Assembly (NCBI GenBank): GCA_002360555.1 | Contig: DEQS01000108.1 | Location: 11,628-19,647, forward strand | DNA length: 8,020 bases | Direction of reading: 5' to 3' | DNA from: Chloracidobacterium sp. UBA3360 | GTDB lineage: Bacteria > Acidobacteriota > Blastocatellia > Pyrinomonadales > Pyrinomonadaceae | Shown here: one piece after another, positions 1 through 5,304 of the stretch | Layout of the letters: every line of letters begins with the position of its first letter | Numbering within the stretch: position 1 is the first letter of the stretch | The notes under the pieces: model-generated | Told to the model about the DNA's origin: nothing | Database searches by the model: none | Seen by the model: the letters and a program-made list of their open reading frames with translations, nothing else | Program-made: the position numbers and the translations under genes

Positions 1-25
1 TTTCTGCGTTTATCTGCGGTTAAAT
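1..25. repeat. CTGCG-type intergenic repeat, cut by the window edge
   Basis: The left edge carries two near-identical units, TCTGCGTTTA followed by TCTGCGGTTA, just downstream of the stop codon of the zinc-ribbon gene. I recognise this as the short 'ATCTGCGTT/ATCTGCGGTT' pattern that recurs between genes in many environmental bacterial genomes; that is recall and not something this window proves. Its true extent lies outside the window. No function can be assigned. Confidence 0.45.
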
Positions 26-46
26 ATTCTTAATTTATTAAACTTA

Positions 47-766
47 TTAATTTCCATTCCCTGGCGGCCTGTTGCCGGTCATTGTTGGCGGACGAGGACC
101 CATGCGCGGGGTTGGTGTTGGTGCCGGGCGGTTTGTGTTTGCCGGACGCGTCGGTGTCGGCGAGGCCGCTGGCGTCGCTGTCGGCGAAGGCGTCACGGAC
201 GGGCTTGGTTTTGGAGTAGGCGAAGTCGTTGGCGAAGGCGTCGGGGTTTTAACATTAGCGTTCAGATTTGTGTTGAGGTTGGTGTTGAAATTGGAATTGG
301 CGTTAAAGTTAAAATTCGAATCAAACCCGACATTGGTGTTCAGATTTACGTTCTGATTGGCGTTCATGTTGGTGTTGACGTTCATGTTTGCCGGTTTGTC
401 TTTTTGGAGGAACCAGAAAAGACCCGCTCCGCATGCGAGGATAAACAGCGTCCCAAATATTGTCAGCACGACGGTTTTTGCAGTGTTTGACTGCGGCGGA
501 GGCGGATTGTACGCCTGAGCAGTTCGTGGGCGGACCGGCGGCACGGCAGCGGGCTGCGAGGTCGGTATGACGATCCGCTCTCCCGATCCGGTCGTCTCAG
601 GCCTGCGGATGATCACCGTCTCTTCGCCAAGGTCGTCCTCGATATTTTCGCTCGGCAGTGCGGTAAAGCTCGGCGATCCGTCTTCGATCAGGGGTGTGCC
701 GTCCTTGGTGCAAAATTTGATTATCTCTTCGTCAAACTGCTCGTTGCATTTGGGGCAATATTTCAT
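47..766 (-). CDS. Zinc-ribbon, single-pass membrane protein with Asn-X and Pro/Thr-rich tail
   Basis: The 239-residue protein begins with a short zinc-ribbon-like motif: C4-P-K-C7 and then F-C19-T-K-D-G, the CPxC...FCxxDG(T)PL pattern. A charged and then Pro-rich stretch (about 40-95) leads to one hydrophobic segment at about 98-120. Beyond it lie an alternating X-Asn tract (127-172) and a Pro/Thr/Ser tract (174-220), ending in a Gly/Asn/Pro-rich tail. The layout suggests a cytoplasmic metal-binding head, one membrane pass, and a disordered tail on the outside. I infer this topology from the domain order. The third Cys has no obvious fourth Cys partner, so the metal site may be incomplete or use D22. 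Start ATG at 764-766; a weak AGG lies about 10 bases upstream. The gene is alone, separated from the next one on the same strand by 429 bases. The family is recognisable in Acidobacteria-like genomes but I know no proven function; sensing or anchoring is only a guess. Confidence 0.85.
   Translation of the reverse strand: MKYCPKCNEQFDEEIIKFCTKDGTPLIEDGSPSFTALPSENIEDDLGEETVIIRRPETTGSGERIVIPTSQPAAVPPVRPRTAQAYNPPPPQSNTAKTVVLTIFGTLFILACGAGLFWFLQKDKPANMNVNTNMNANQNVNLNTNVGFDSNFNFNANSNFNTNLNTNLNANVKTPTPSPTTSPTPKPSPSVTPSPTATPAASPTPTRPANTNRPAPTPTPRMGPRPPTMTGNRPPGNGN
107..247 (-). repeat. Pro/Thr/Ser-rich low-complexity coding repeat
   Basis: Codons for residues 174-220 of the zinc-ribbon protein repeat units such as PTPSP, SPTP and TPTP. 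On the + strand this appears as recurring GGCGAAGGCGTC / GTCGGCGA-type words. The tract probably forms an extended, disordered spacer beyond the membrane segment. Such tracts often vary in length between strains. Confidence 0.7.
251..388 (-). repeat. Alternating X-Asn coding repeat
   Basis: Residues 127-172 of the zinc-ribbon protein follow a two-residue period in which nearly every second residue is Asn (units such as NMNVNTNMNANQNVNLNTN). The partner positions are Met, Val, Thr, Ala, Leu, Phe or Ser. The codons vary, so this is protein-level periodicity and not a recent exact DNA duplication. It lies directly after the membrane segment. Confidence 0.75.
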
Positions 767-821
767 AGTGTCGTACCTAGGCCTCGGTTTTGGTATCCGG
801 CGGGAATTTGGAAAACGTCAC

Positions 822-827
822 ATTTTA
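822..827 (-). promoter_or_regulatory. Candidate -10 box for the zinc-ribbon gene
   Basis: On the - strand TAAAAT lies about 55 bases upstream of the ATG at 766. No -35 box is convincing: TTGCTT lies upstream but 19 bases away. The box sits between the arms of an 8-base inverted repeat (AAACGTCA at 813-820, TGACGTTT at 855-862), which could be an operator. This is a weak call. Confidence 0.25.
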
Positions 828-879
828 TCACGAAATAGTGCGCCGAAAGCAATATGACGTTTAATTTGGGAAGGCCAGC

Positions 880-957
880 CTTTGCGGTGCTTTGCGATCT
901 TGGCGGCTTTGCGTGAGGAGCGGGTGGTTTCCCGCAAAGCCGCAAAGGCCGCAAAGG
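880..957. repeat. Palindromic CTTTGCG / CGCAAAG repeat element
   Basis: Three CTTTGCG units (880-886, 890-896, 907-913) are mirrored by three CGCAAAG units (933-939, 941-947, 950-956). The inner arms are a perfect 11-base inverted repeat, GCGGCTTTGCG at 903-913 and CGCAAAGCCGC at 933-943, with a 19-base loop. The element would form a long imperfect hairpin in DNA or RNA on either strand. The CGCAAAG unit resembles a short intergenic repeat familiar from many environmental bacteria (recall). It lies between two genes on the - strand, beyond the terminator candidate. Confidence 0.7.
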
Positions 958-1002
958 AAGAGCAAAGTCAGAAAAGAGAAAGCAACGGAAAGATCGTCAA
1001 AA

Positions 1003-1030
1003 CATTAAAAATGCGGCCTTTTGGGCCGCA
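1003..1030 (-). terminator. Possible rho-independent terminator for the ankyrin gene
   Basis: Read on the - strand, TGCGGCC (1024-1030) pairs perfectly with GGCCGCA (1012-1018) around a five-base loop, and TTTTTAATGTTTT follows. This is the expected form of an intrinsic terminator for transcription leaving the ankyrin gene. It lies about 166 bases past that gene's stop, which is rather far. The + strand copy lacks a comparable T-run. Confidence 0.65.
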
Positions 1031-1195
1031 AAATTGGAATTTGACCTGTTGCTTTCTGACCCAAACGGCCTAAAACGCTATTTCTCATGTGTCAGAAGAC
1101 AAACGCTATCGCTAAACCGCCTGCGTCTCTCCGCTACACCGCGTCGCCCGCAAAACGCGTTTTTGCCGCGGCCACCGTCACCGCAGCCGTCATCT

Positions 1196-2302
1196 CTATT
1201 GGATGATCGTCGAGAGCGACGGCTTTTCTTCGTCCTGGACCTTGACGCGTGACCCATATGTCGCGAGCAGCTCTTTGACCTCGTCGTTTGATGTCAGATC
1301 CCAAGCGTTGTCACCATCTTCATTAACGGCATTGACCTGTGCACCGGCCTCCAGCAGCATTTTTACAGTTTCGACACTGCCATTTTCCGCTGCACGCATC
1401 AGGGCCGTGTACCCCTCATTATTAGCGTGATTGATATCCGCACCCGCATCGATGAGAGCCTGCAAAGTGTCAGCCGGCGTATAGTATGCCGATAGGATGA
1501 GAGCCGTATTGCCCTCGTTATCGGTGAGGCCGGCCTTGGCGCCGCTGCGGATGAGGACAGCGATCAGCTCGGGCGTTGCGTCACCGTCGATACGCATGAG
1601 CGGAGTCTGTTTTTGCTTATCGCGGGCGTTGACCTTTGCACCCGCGTCGAGCAGCATCTGCACGATCTCGATATTACCCTGTTCGACAGCGACGAATAGC
1701 GGCGTGATCTTGCTGTAGCCTTCTTCTTTACCGTTGACCTTTTCACCTTTAGAGATCAGGTCGCGGACGGCGTCGACATCTTCGTCAGCGACGGCACGAG
1801 ACAGCGGCGAAGAATACTCTACGTATGCAATGGCTCCACCCATAGCCATTGTTACGGTTTCCGGTATAGGAAGGTCTTGTATGACTCGCGGCGTGATGAC
1901 ATTGCCAAGGGATGTTGCGTCATTGCCCTTAACCGTGCTCGAAACGACGACCGGCGTCGAGACTGGCAGTGGGCTGGTCTGAGCATAGGCGGCTGTTGAT
2001 AAAGCCATCGATGCAGTCATCACACCGGCAGTCAAACCGGGTGCCCTCCGTGTGATCTGATGAAGTTGATTTGCAAACATCGGCCGCTGGCTGCGCGGAT
2101 CGACGATGTATCTGATACAGATATTGCCGTCTGAGGCACGGACAAATCTTGCGGCCTCTTTGCGAGTCATTTCCGAAAGGTTATTAACGTTTTTTGAGCA
2201 GTGCGAACAAAACCGGAAACGGTCGTTGCCGTCCATCTTTTCCCAGTCTTCATTGCACGCCTCGCCGACCTTGACCGAATCTATAAAGCTCTTTTTTGAC
2301 AT
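1196..2302 (-). CDS. Cys-domain / ankyrin-repeat exported or membrane-anchored protein
   Basis: I place the start at the ATG at 2300-2302 (368 residues). The open frame continues upstream to 2485, but this ATG follows GGGGG with a seven-base gap, and the upstream part looks non-coding and carries promoter-like signals. Residues 14-65 form a Cys domain: C16 within ACNEDWEKM, then RFC32-x2-C35-x-K-x-V, and C62. This resembles the C-x3-W-x2-M...G/F-R-F-C-x2-C-x-K-x-V domain found at the N-terminus of Bacteroidota and Acidobacteria envelope proteins (recall). A hydrophobic stretch at about 87-107 ends in TAAYAQ, like a signal peptide cleavage site but set far inside the protein. After a linker, about five ankyrin repeats run from 164 to 350, with typical GxTAL, AAENG and LLEAGAxVN words. 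The repeats would therefore lie in the periplasm and probably bind a protein partner. The role is unknown. Confidence 0.85.
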   Translation of the reverse strand: MSKKSFIDSVKVGEACNEDWEKMDGNDRFRFCSHCSKNVNNLSEMTRKEAARFVRASDGNICIRYIVDPRSQRPMFANQLHQITRRAPGLTAGVMTASMALSTAAYAQTSPLPVSTPVVVSSTVKGNDATSLGNVITPRVIQDLPIPETVTMAMGGAIAYVEYSSPLSRAVADEDVDAVRDLISKGEKVNGKEEGYSKITPLFVAVEQGNIEIVQMLLDAGAKVNARDKQKQTPLMRIDGDATPELIAVLIRSGAKAGLTDNEGNTALILSAYYTPADTLQALIDAGADINHANNEGYTALMRAAENGSVETVKMLLEAGAQVNAVNEDGDNAWDLTSNDEVKELLATYGSRVKVQDEEKPSLSTIIQ

Positions 2303-2307
2303 AGTTT

Positions 2308-2346
2308 TACCCCCACAGACGGCACCATATTTTGCCGTGCGTCTGT
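2308..2346 (-). promoter_or_regulatory. Leader hairpin abutting the ribosome binding site of the ankyrin gene
   Basis: On the - strand ACAGA (2342-2346) and CGGCA (2333-2337) pair with TGCCG (2320-2324) and TCTGT (2315-2319). They form a ten-pair stem with a four-base bulge and an eight-base loop. The GGGGG that acts as ribosome binding site (2310-2314) follows the stem with no gap, and the ATG is seven bases further on. A hairpin at this place could protect the mRNA 5' end or tune translation. Function is inferred. Confidence 0.5.
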
Positions 2347-2349
2347 TAA

Positions 2350-2377
2350 TTAGACACCTGCTATTAAAGAATGTTCC
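2350..2377 (-). promoter_or_regulatory. Candidate ECF-sigma (RpoE-like) promoter for the ankyrin gene
   Basis: On the - strand GGAACAT (2371-2377) and TCTAA (2350-2354) are separated by 16 bases. This fits the general form of extracytoplasmic-function sigma promoters (GGAAC near -35; GTC/TCTAA or TCAAA near -10). Transcription would then begin near 2343-2344, leaving a leader of about 40 bases made up almost entirely of the hairpin and ribosome binding site. The fit is by eye to a general consensus; the sigma factors of this organism are not known. Confidence 0.45.
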
Positions 2378-2440
2378 GGGGAAGAGTTTCTTGCGACTAG
2401 TCTTATCAGCGTAGATGCGGTGAGTTTTAGAAACAGTTGC

Positions 2441-2452
2441 TTTCGCGCGAAA
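2441..2452. promoter_or_regulatory. Perfect 12-base palindrome in the divergent gap
   Basis: TTTCGCGCGAAA is a perfect palindrome 55 bases upstream of the cytochrome c start and about 64 bases upstream of the ankyrin gene's candidate promoter. Its position would suit an operator shared by, or acting on one of, the divergent genes. No known copper-regulator site (CueR, CsoR or CopY type) was recognised. It could be chance. Confidence 0.25.
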
Positions 2453-2507
2453 AAATTTCTCGATGCCTCTTATCTGATCAGGCAAAATCGGTTATCTTAT
2501 ATGAGAT

Positions 2508-2858
2508 ATGAAAAGTGTTTTTAAGATCGTAGCGGTTTCTCTTTTTCTGGCGATAGGGTGTTTTGGACTGATCCCAACTTCGGCGACATCCGCCAAAGTG
2601 GCGGAGCCTAATGCAGCGGAGCTTGCGTCGTTGTATGGAACCCATTGCGCGAGTTGCCATGGCGGCGACGGCCGTGCAAACACGCCGAAGGGCCGCGACA
2701 CCGACGCCGATGATCTGACGACGAGTAAGGTCCAAAATATGAGCACGTCGAAGATGACGCGGATCATCAAAAACGGCAAGGGCGACATGCCCGGATTTGC
2801 CAAAAAACTGACCGCCGCTCAGATCTCGGCTATCGTACAGCACGTAAAAGGATTTTGA
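2508..2858 (+). CDS. Small class I monohaem cytochrome c, exported
   Basis: The 116-residue protein has a basic, hydrophobic N-terminus (1-22) typical of a Sec signal peptide, with a likely cut after SATSA at residue 29. The haem c site is C47-A-S-C50-H51, and M94 in the GDMPGF motif is the expected second iron ligand. This CxxCH...MPxF layout over about 85 mature residues matches the small cytochrome c (cbb3-type Cytochrome_C) domain. It would carry single electrons in the periplasm. The final helix (LTAAQISAIVQHVK) is also typical. The start ATG has only a weak GAGA upstream, but no better start agrees with the signal peptide. The next gene starts seven bases after its stop, so the two are almost surely co-transcribed. 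A copper-handling partner is suggested by the downstream genes; the actual donor and acceptor are unknown. No firm promoter was found in the 205-base divergent gap. Confidence 0.93.
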   Translation: MKSVFKIVAVSLFLAIGCFGLIPTSATSAKVAEPNAAELASLYGTHCASCHGGDGRANTPKGRDTDADDLTTSKVQNMSTSKMTRIIKNGKGDMPGFAKKLTAAQISAIVQHVKGF

Positions 2859-2865
2859 TTAGCCG

Positions 2866-3288
2866 ATGTTGATCAAAGGCAAACTGCAAAAACTGTCGGT
2901 ATGCGTTGTGGCGATACTCTCGCTGCTCGCCTCGGCGGTGTCCGCGTGTGCCTGTAACCATCACGAATCAAAACCCGTAACGGCGGTGGCGTCGTGTCAC
3001 TCTGAAACGCACGAAGCGGTTTCTGCCGAGCGCGTCACCAACGGGGATACCGTCGAGACAGGATGCAACTGTTTTGTAAAAGATCCGACGCCGTTTATCC
3101 TCGCCAAATCTGAGAGCAAAAAGCTCAAGGTTCAGAAAAAGTCTCCTGTCACGATCGTTGAGACGGTTGATGTCGAAAGCATTGATCTTGCAATCGTTTC
3201 CGTTTCGTTACTTTCGTCCGTATCGCGGCAATTTTACGCCGCTCCACCTAGCCGTAGTGCGCCTGCCCGCGGCCCTCCCGTACTGTAA
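2866..3288 (+). CDS. Small exported Cys/His-rich protein, possible metal-binding lipoprotein
   Basis: I do not recognise a firm family for this 140-residue protein. Residues 1-27 form a signal peptide, and V25-S26-A27-C28 fits a lipobox, so it may be a lipoprotein anchored at C28. The mature start is rich in soft-metal ligands: C28-A-C30-N-H32-H33, C44-H45, H49, then C67-N-C69. A Lys/Ser-rich stretch follows, then a hydrophobic segment (about 107-120), and a Pro-rich end, APPSRSAPARGPPVL. Small secreted proteins with a Cys/His patch and a PPxRGPP-like end occur in copper-resistance operons (the DUF2946 type comes to mind), but this match is only a resemblance. The start ATG lies seven bases after the cytochrome c stop, and the copper-domain protein follows, so binding and delivery of copper is the simplest inference. 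Reduced thiols or disulfides remain open. Confidence 0.8.
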   Translation: MLIKGKLQKLSVCVVAILSLLASAVSACACNHHESKPVTAVASCHSETHEAVSAERVTNGDTVETGCNCFVKDPTPFILAKSESKKLKVQKKSPVTIVETVDVESIDLAIVSVSLLSSVSRQFYAAPPSRSAPARGPPVL

Positions 3289-3369
3289 AACACAAGAAAA
3301 CCTGACCATTTGTTGCCGATATGCCGGGGCATTTTATGTGCGCGGCGTAACGAGTGTTTTTACATTATC

Positions 3370-3374
3370 GGAGA
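3370..3374 (+). promoter_or_regulatory. Ribosome binding site that fixes a GTG start
   Basis: GGAGA lies ten bases before the GTG at 3385. It is the best ribosome binding site near the start of the copper protein, and it places the start directly before a clean signal peptide. The upstream ATG at 3310 has no such site and would put 25 unlikely residues before the signal. Confidence 0.7.
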
Positions 3375-3384
3375 ATATCATTTC

Positions 3385-5304
3385 GTGAAAAATCTATTAT
3401 TTCTGGGCCTGTTCGTGTTCATATTGAGCGCGAGCGCATTTGCCCATGAGCCTTTTACGCTGGTCAGCAGCGAGAAAAAAACTATCAATTTTGAGGATCT
3501 GCTAAAGATCGAAAAAGAACGAACCATTGGAAAAAAAGAGGGCACGACGCTCAACTTTACCGAAAAGGAGATACGGATTGTCATCCGCACCGGCCCTGAG
3601 GACGATATGCTGTCGTACAGGATCATGGGTATGCGAAACCCGACGCTCGTCGTTCCAAGCGGGGCGACGCTGCGAATATTGTTTGTCAATTCGGACACCG
3701 ACATGCGCCACGACATACGGTTTGGCCACGTCGAGGGTGATTTTGGCATAGCCCCGGAGATCGCAAAAACCGCCGGTTCGACGCGGCTCGATCACAAGTC
3801 CGATGACGAAACAATGCAAGCCGAAGAGATCGTCATCAAGGCCGCCGATGACGGCACCTATAAATATTTTTGCTCGATCCGCGGCCACGCCAAAGGCGGT
3901 ATGTGGGGCAATATCGCCGTCGGCGTCAATCCCGGCGACCTAAAGCAGCCCGAAAAAACTAGGCACGTCCATTCGCCGGATGAAGACAAGTCAGAACCGC
4001 CTGTGTCAGCGGGCGGCCAGAAGCCATCGCCCACACCGACGCCGAAGCATCCCGACATGCCGGGAATGGACCATTCGAAAATGAAAATGCCGATGTCGTC
4101 GGTGACAAATATCGGCGACCCGATGGAGCGTGAATCGTCGGGTACGGCGTGGGGGCCGGATTCGTCGCCGGTCTATGCCAAGATGAAAATGTTTGACGGC
4201 GGCGGGATGCTGATGCTGATGGGCACGGCGTATTTGCGTTATACGAGTGTCGGCTCGACACGCGACGTGTCCGTAGCGGGCAAAGGTTCGCGAAACCGTG
4301 CGGACGCTCCAAATATGTTTATGGGGATGTATTCGCGGCCGGTGGGGAAAAAGGCCCAGATCGGTTTTCGAGCGATGGTCAGCCTCGATCCAATTATCCA
4401 ACGCGGCTACGGATATCCGCTGCTGTATCAAAGCGGCGAGCTTTATAAGGGTTTGCCGATCCACGACCGCCAGCATCCGCACGATTTGTTTTCCGAGCTT
4501 GCGGTGACCTATTCATATAAATTTGACGATAAAAAGTCGCTCTATATTTATGCCGGTTATCCTGGCGAACCGGCGCTCGGCCCGCCGACATTCATGCACC
4601 GCATCTCTGCGTCAAATAACCCCGACGCACCCATCGGCCATCACTGGCAAGACGCCACGCATATTACGTGGGGCGTTGTGACGGCGGGCTTTTCTTTTGG
4701 CAAGGTCAAGGTCGAGGCGAGCGCTTTTAACGGTACCGAGCCGGACGAGAACCGCTATAATTTTGACAAACCGCGCCTCAATTCATTTAGCGGCCGGCTC
4801 TCGTGGAACCCGACAAAAAACTGGGCATTTCAGATCTCGCACGGCTATCTTCGCAACCCAGAGCGGAGCGAGCCCGACGTTCGCATACTTCGCAAAACAT
4901 CAGCCTCGGCGATCTACAACCGAAAGATCAGCGACACCCGCAACTGGGCGAGCACATTTGTCTGGGGGCAAAACTACGCAAACGGCGAGCGGTCAAACTC
5001 TTTCCTTTTTGAAAGCAATTATGATTTTGATAAAAACGCGGTGTTTGGGCGGTTCGAGACGGTGAAAAAGAGCGGCCACGATCTCGTGCTGCCGCACCCG
5101 CTCGATCACGACACCTTTTGGGTAAATGCCTTTTCGCTCGGCTACGTCCGCGACCTTGTCCAAGGCAAAGGCATCGATATTGGACTCGGGTCGATGGTGA
5201 CGATCAACCATAATCCGGCGACGCTCACGCCAGTTTACGGCGGCACGACACACGGCGGTTGGCAGATGTTTTTGCGATTTCGCCCGTCAAAGTCGGAGCA
5301 CTAA
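3385..5304 (+). CDS. Cupredoxin (rusticyanin-like) fused to an outer-membrane beta-barrel by a Met/His linker
   Basis: With the GTG start the protein has 639 residues. A signal peptide (1-20) ends in AFA, so the mature chain would begin with His21. Residues about 55-182 form a type 1 copper domain: H109 in DMRHDIRFGH, then C163-x4-H168-x4-M173 in YFCSIRGHAKGGMWG. The C-x4-H-x4-M spacing is that of rusticyanin. A flexible linker follows (183-240) with a PTPTP run and many Met and His (H194, H196, H222, M225, M228, H230, M233, M235, M237), a copper-binding style. Residues about 255-636 contain alternating strands and the motifs DRQHPHDLF (361-369), GEPALGPP (394-401) and HHWQDATHIT (419-428). 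I recall these from proteobacterial outer-membrane proteins encoded near copper-resistance genes, usually without a cupredoxin. The protein probably sits in the outer membrane with its copper domain in the periplasm. Oxidation, binding or export of copper, or electron transfer from the upstream cytochrome, are all possible. Confidence 0.88.
   Translation: MKNLLFLGLFVFILSASAFAHEPFTLVSSEKKTINFEDLLKIEKERTIGKKEGTTLNFTEKEIRIVIRTGPEDDMLSYRIMGMRNPTLVVPSGATLRILFVNSDTDMRHDIRFGHVEGDFGIAPEIAKTAGSTRLDHKSDDETMQAEEIVIKAADDGTYKYFCSIRGHAKGGMWGNIAVGVNPGDLKQPEKTRHVHSPDEDKSEPPVSAGGQKPSPTPTPKHPDMPGMDHSKMKMPMSSVTNIGDPMERESSGTAWGPDSSPVYAKMKMFDGGGMLMLMGTAYLRYTSVGSTRDVSVAGKGSRNRADAPNMFMGMYSRPVGKKAQIGFRAMVSLDPIIQRGYGYPLLYQSGELYKGLPIHDRQHPHDLFSELAVTYSYKFDDKKSLYIYAGYPGEPALGPPTFMHRISASNNPDAPIGHHWQDATHITWGVVTAGFSFGKVKVEASAFNGTEPDENRYNFDKPRLNSFSGRLSWNPTKNWAFQISHGYLRNPERSEPDVRILRKTSASAIYNRKISDTRNWASTFVWGQNYANGERSNSFLFESNYDFDKNAVFGRFETVKKSGHDLVLPHPLDHDTFWVNAFSLGYVRDLVQGKGIDIGLGSMVTINHNPATLTPVYGGTTHGGWQMFLRFRPSKSEH

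Larger units (their letters stand above)
767..1195. other. Intergenic region of 429 bases
   Basis: No credible gene is seen here. Short open frames on both strands lack a ribosome binding site and a recognisable product, and some are built from the repeat itself. The region holds a weak promoter candidate for the zinc-ribbon gene flanked by an 8-base inverted repeat (813-862), the CTTTGCG inverted repeat (880-957), and a terminator-like hairpin (1003-1030). From 1086 to 1195 I see nothing firm beyond a 12-base palindrome (AAAACGCGTTTT at 1152-1163). Confidence 0.6.

Noticed and set aside
1152..1163. AAAACGCGTTTT palindrome downstream of the ankyrin gene
   Set aside because: It lacks a following T-run for a terminator, no regulated promoter is near, and a palindrome of this length can arise by chance.
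2106..2414. 102-codon + strand frame across the start of the ankyrin gene
   Set aside because: It lies opposite the conserved Cys domain, and its product shows no domain or signal.
2303..2485. N-terminal extension of the ankyrin protein by 61 residues
   Set aside because: The ATG at 2302 has a good ribosome binding site, and the extension region holds promoter-like signals and a hairpin. The added residues look non-coding and resemble no domain.
3310..3384. Upstream ATG start for the copper-barrel protein
   Set aside because: It lacks a ribosome binding site and would place 25 Cys- and Arg-containing residues before a clean signal peptide that begins at the GTG at 3385.
3502..3888. 128-codon open frame on the - strand opposite the cupredoxin domain
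   Set aside because: There is no ribosome binding site or family pattern, and the + strand codes a clear copper site here.
4006..4482. 158-codon open frame on the - strand inside the copper-barrel gene
   Set aside because: The product is rich in Arg and His and has no recognisable domain; it is an antisense shadow of a well-supported gene.
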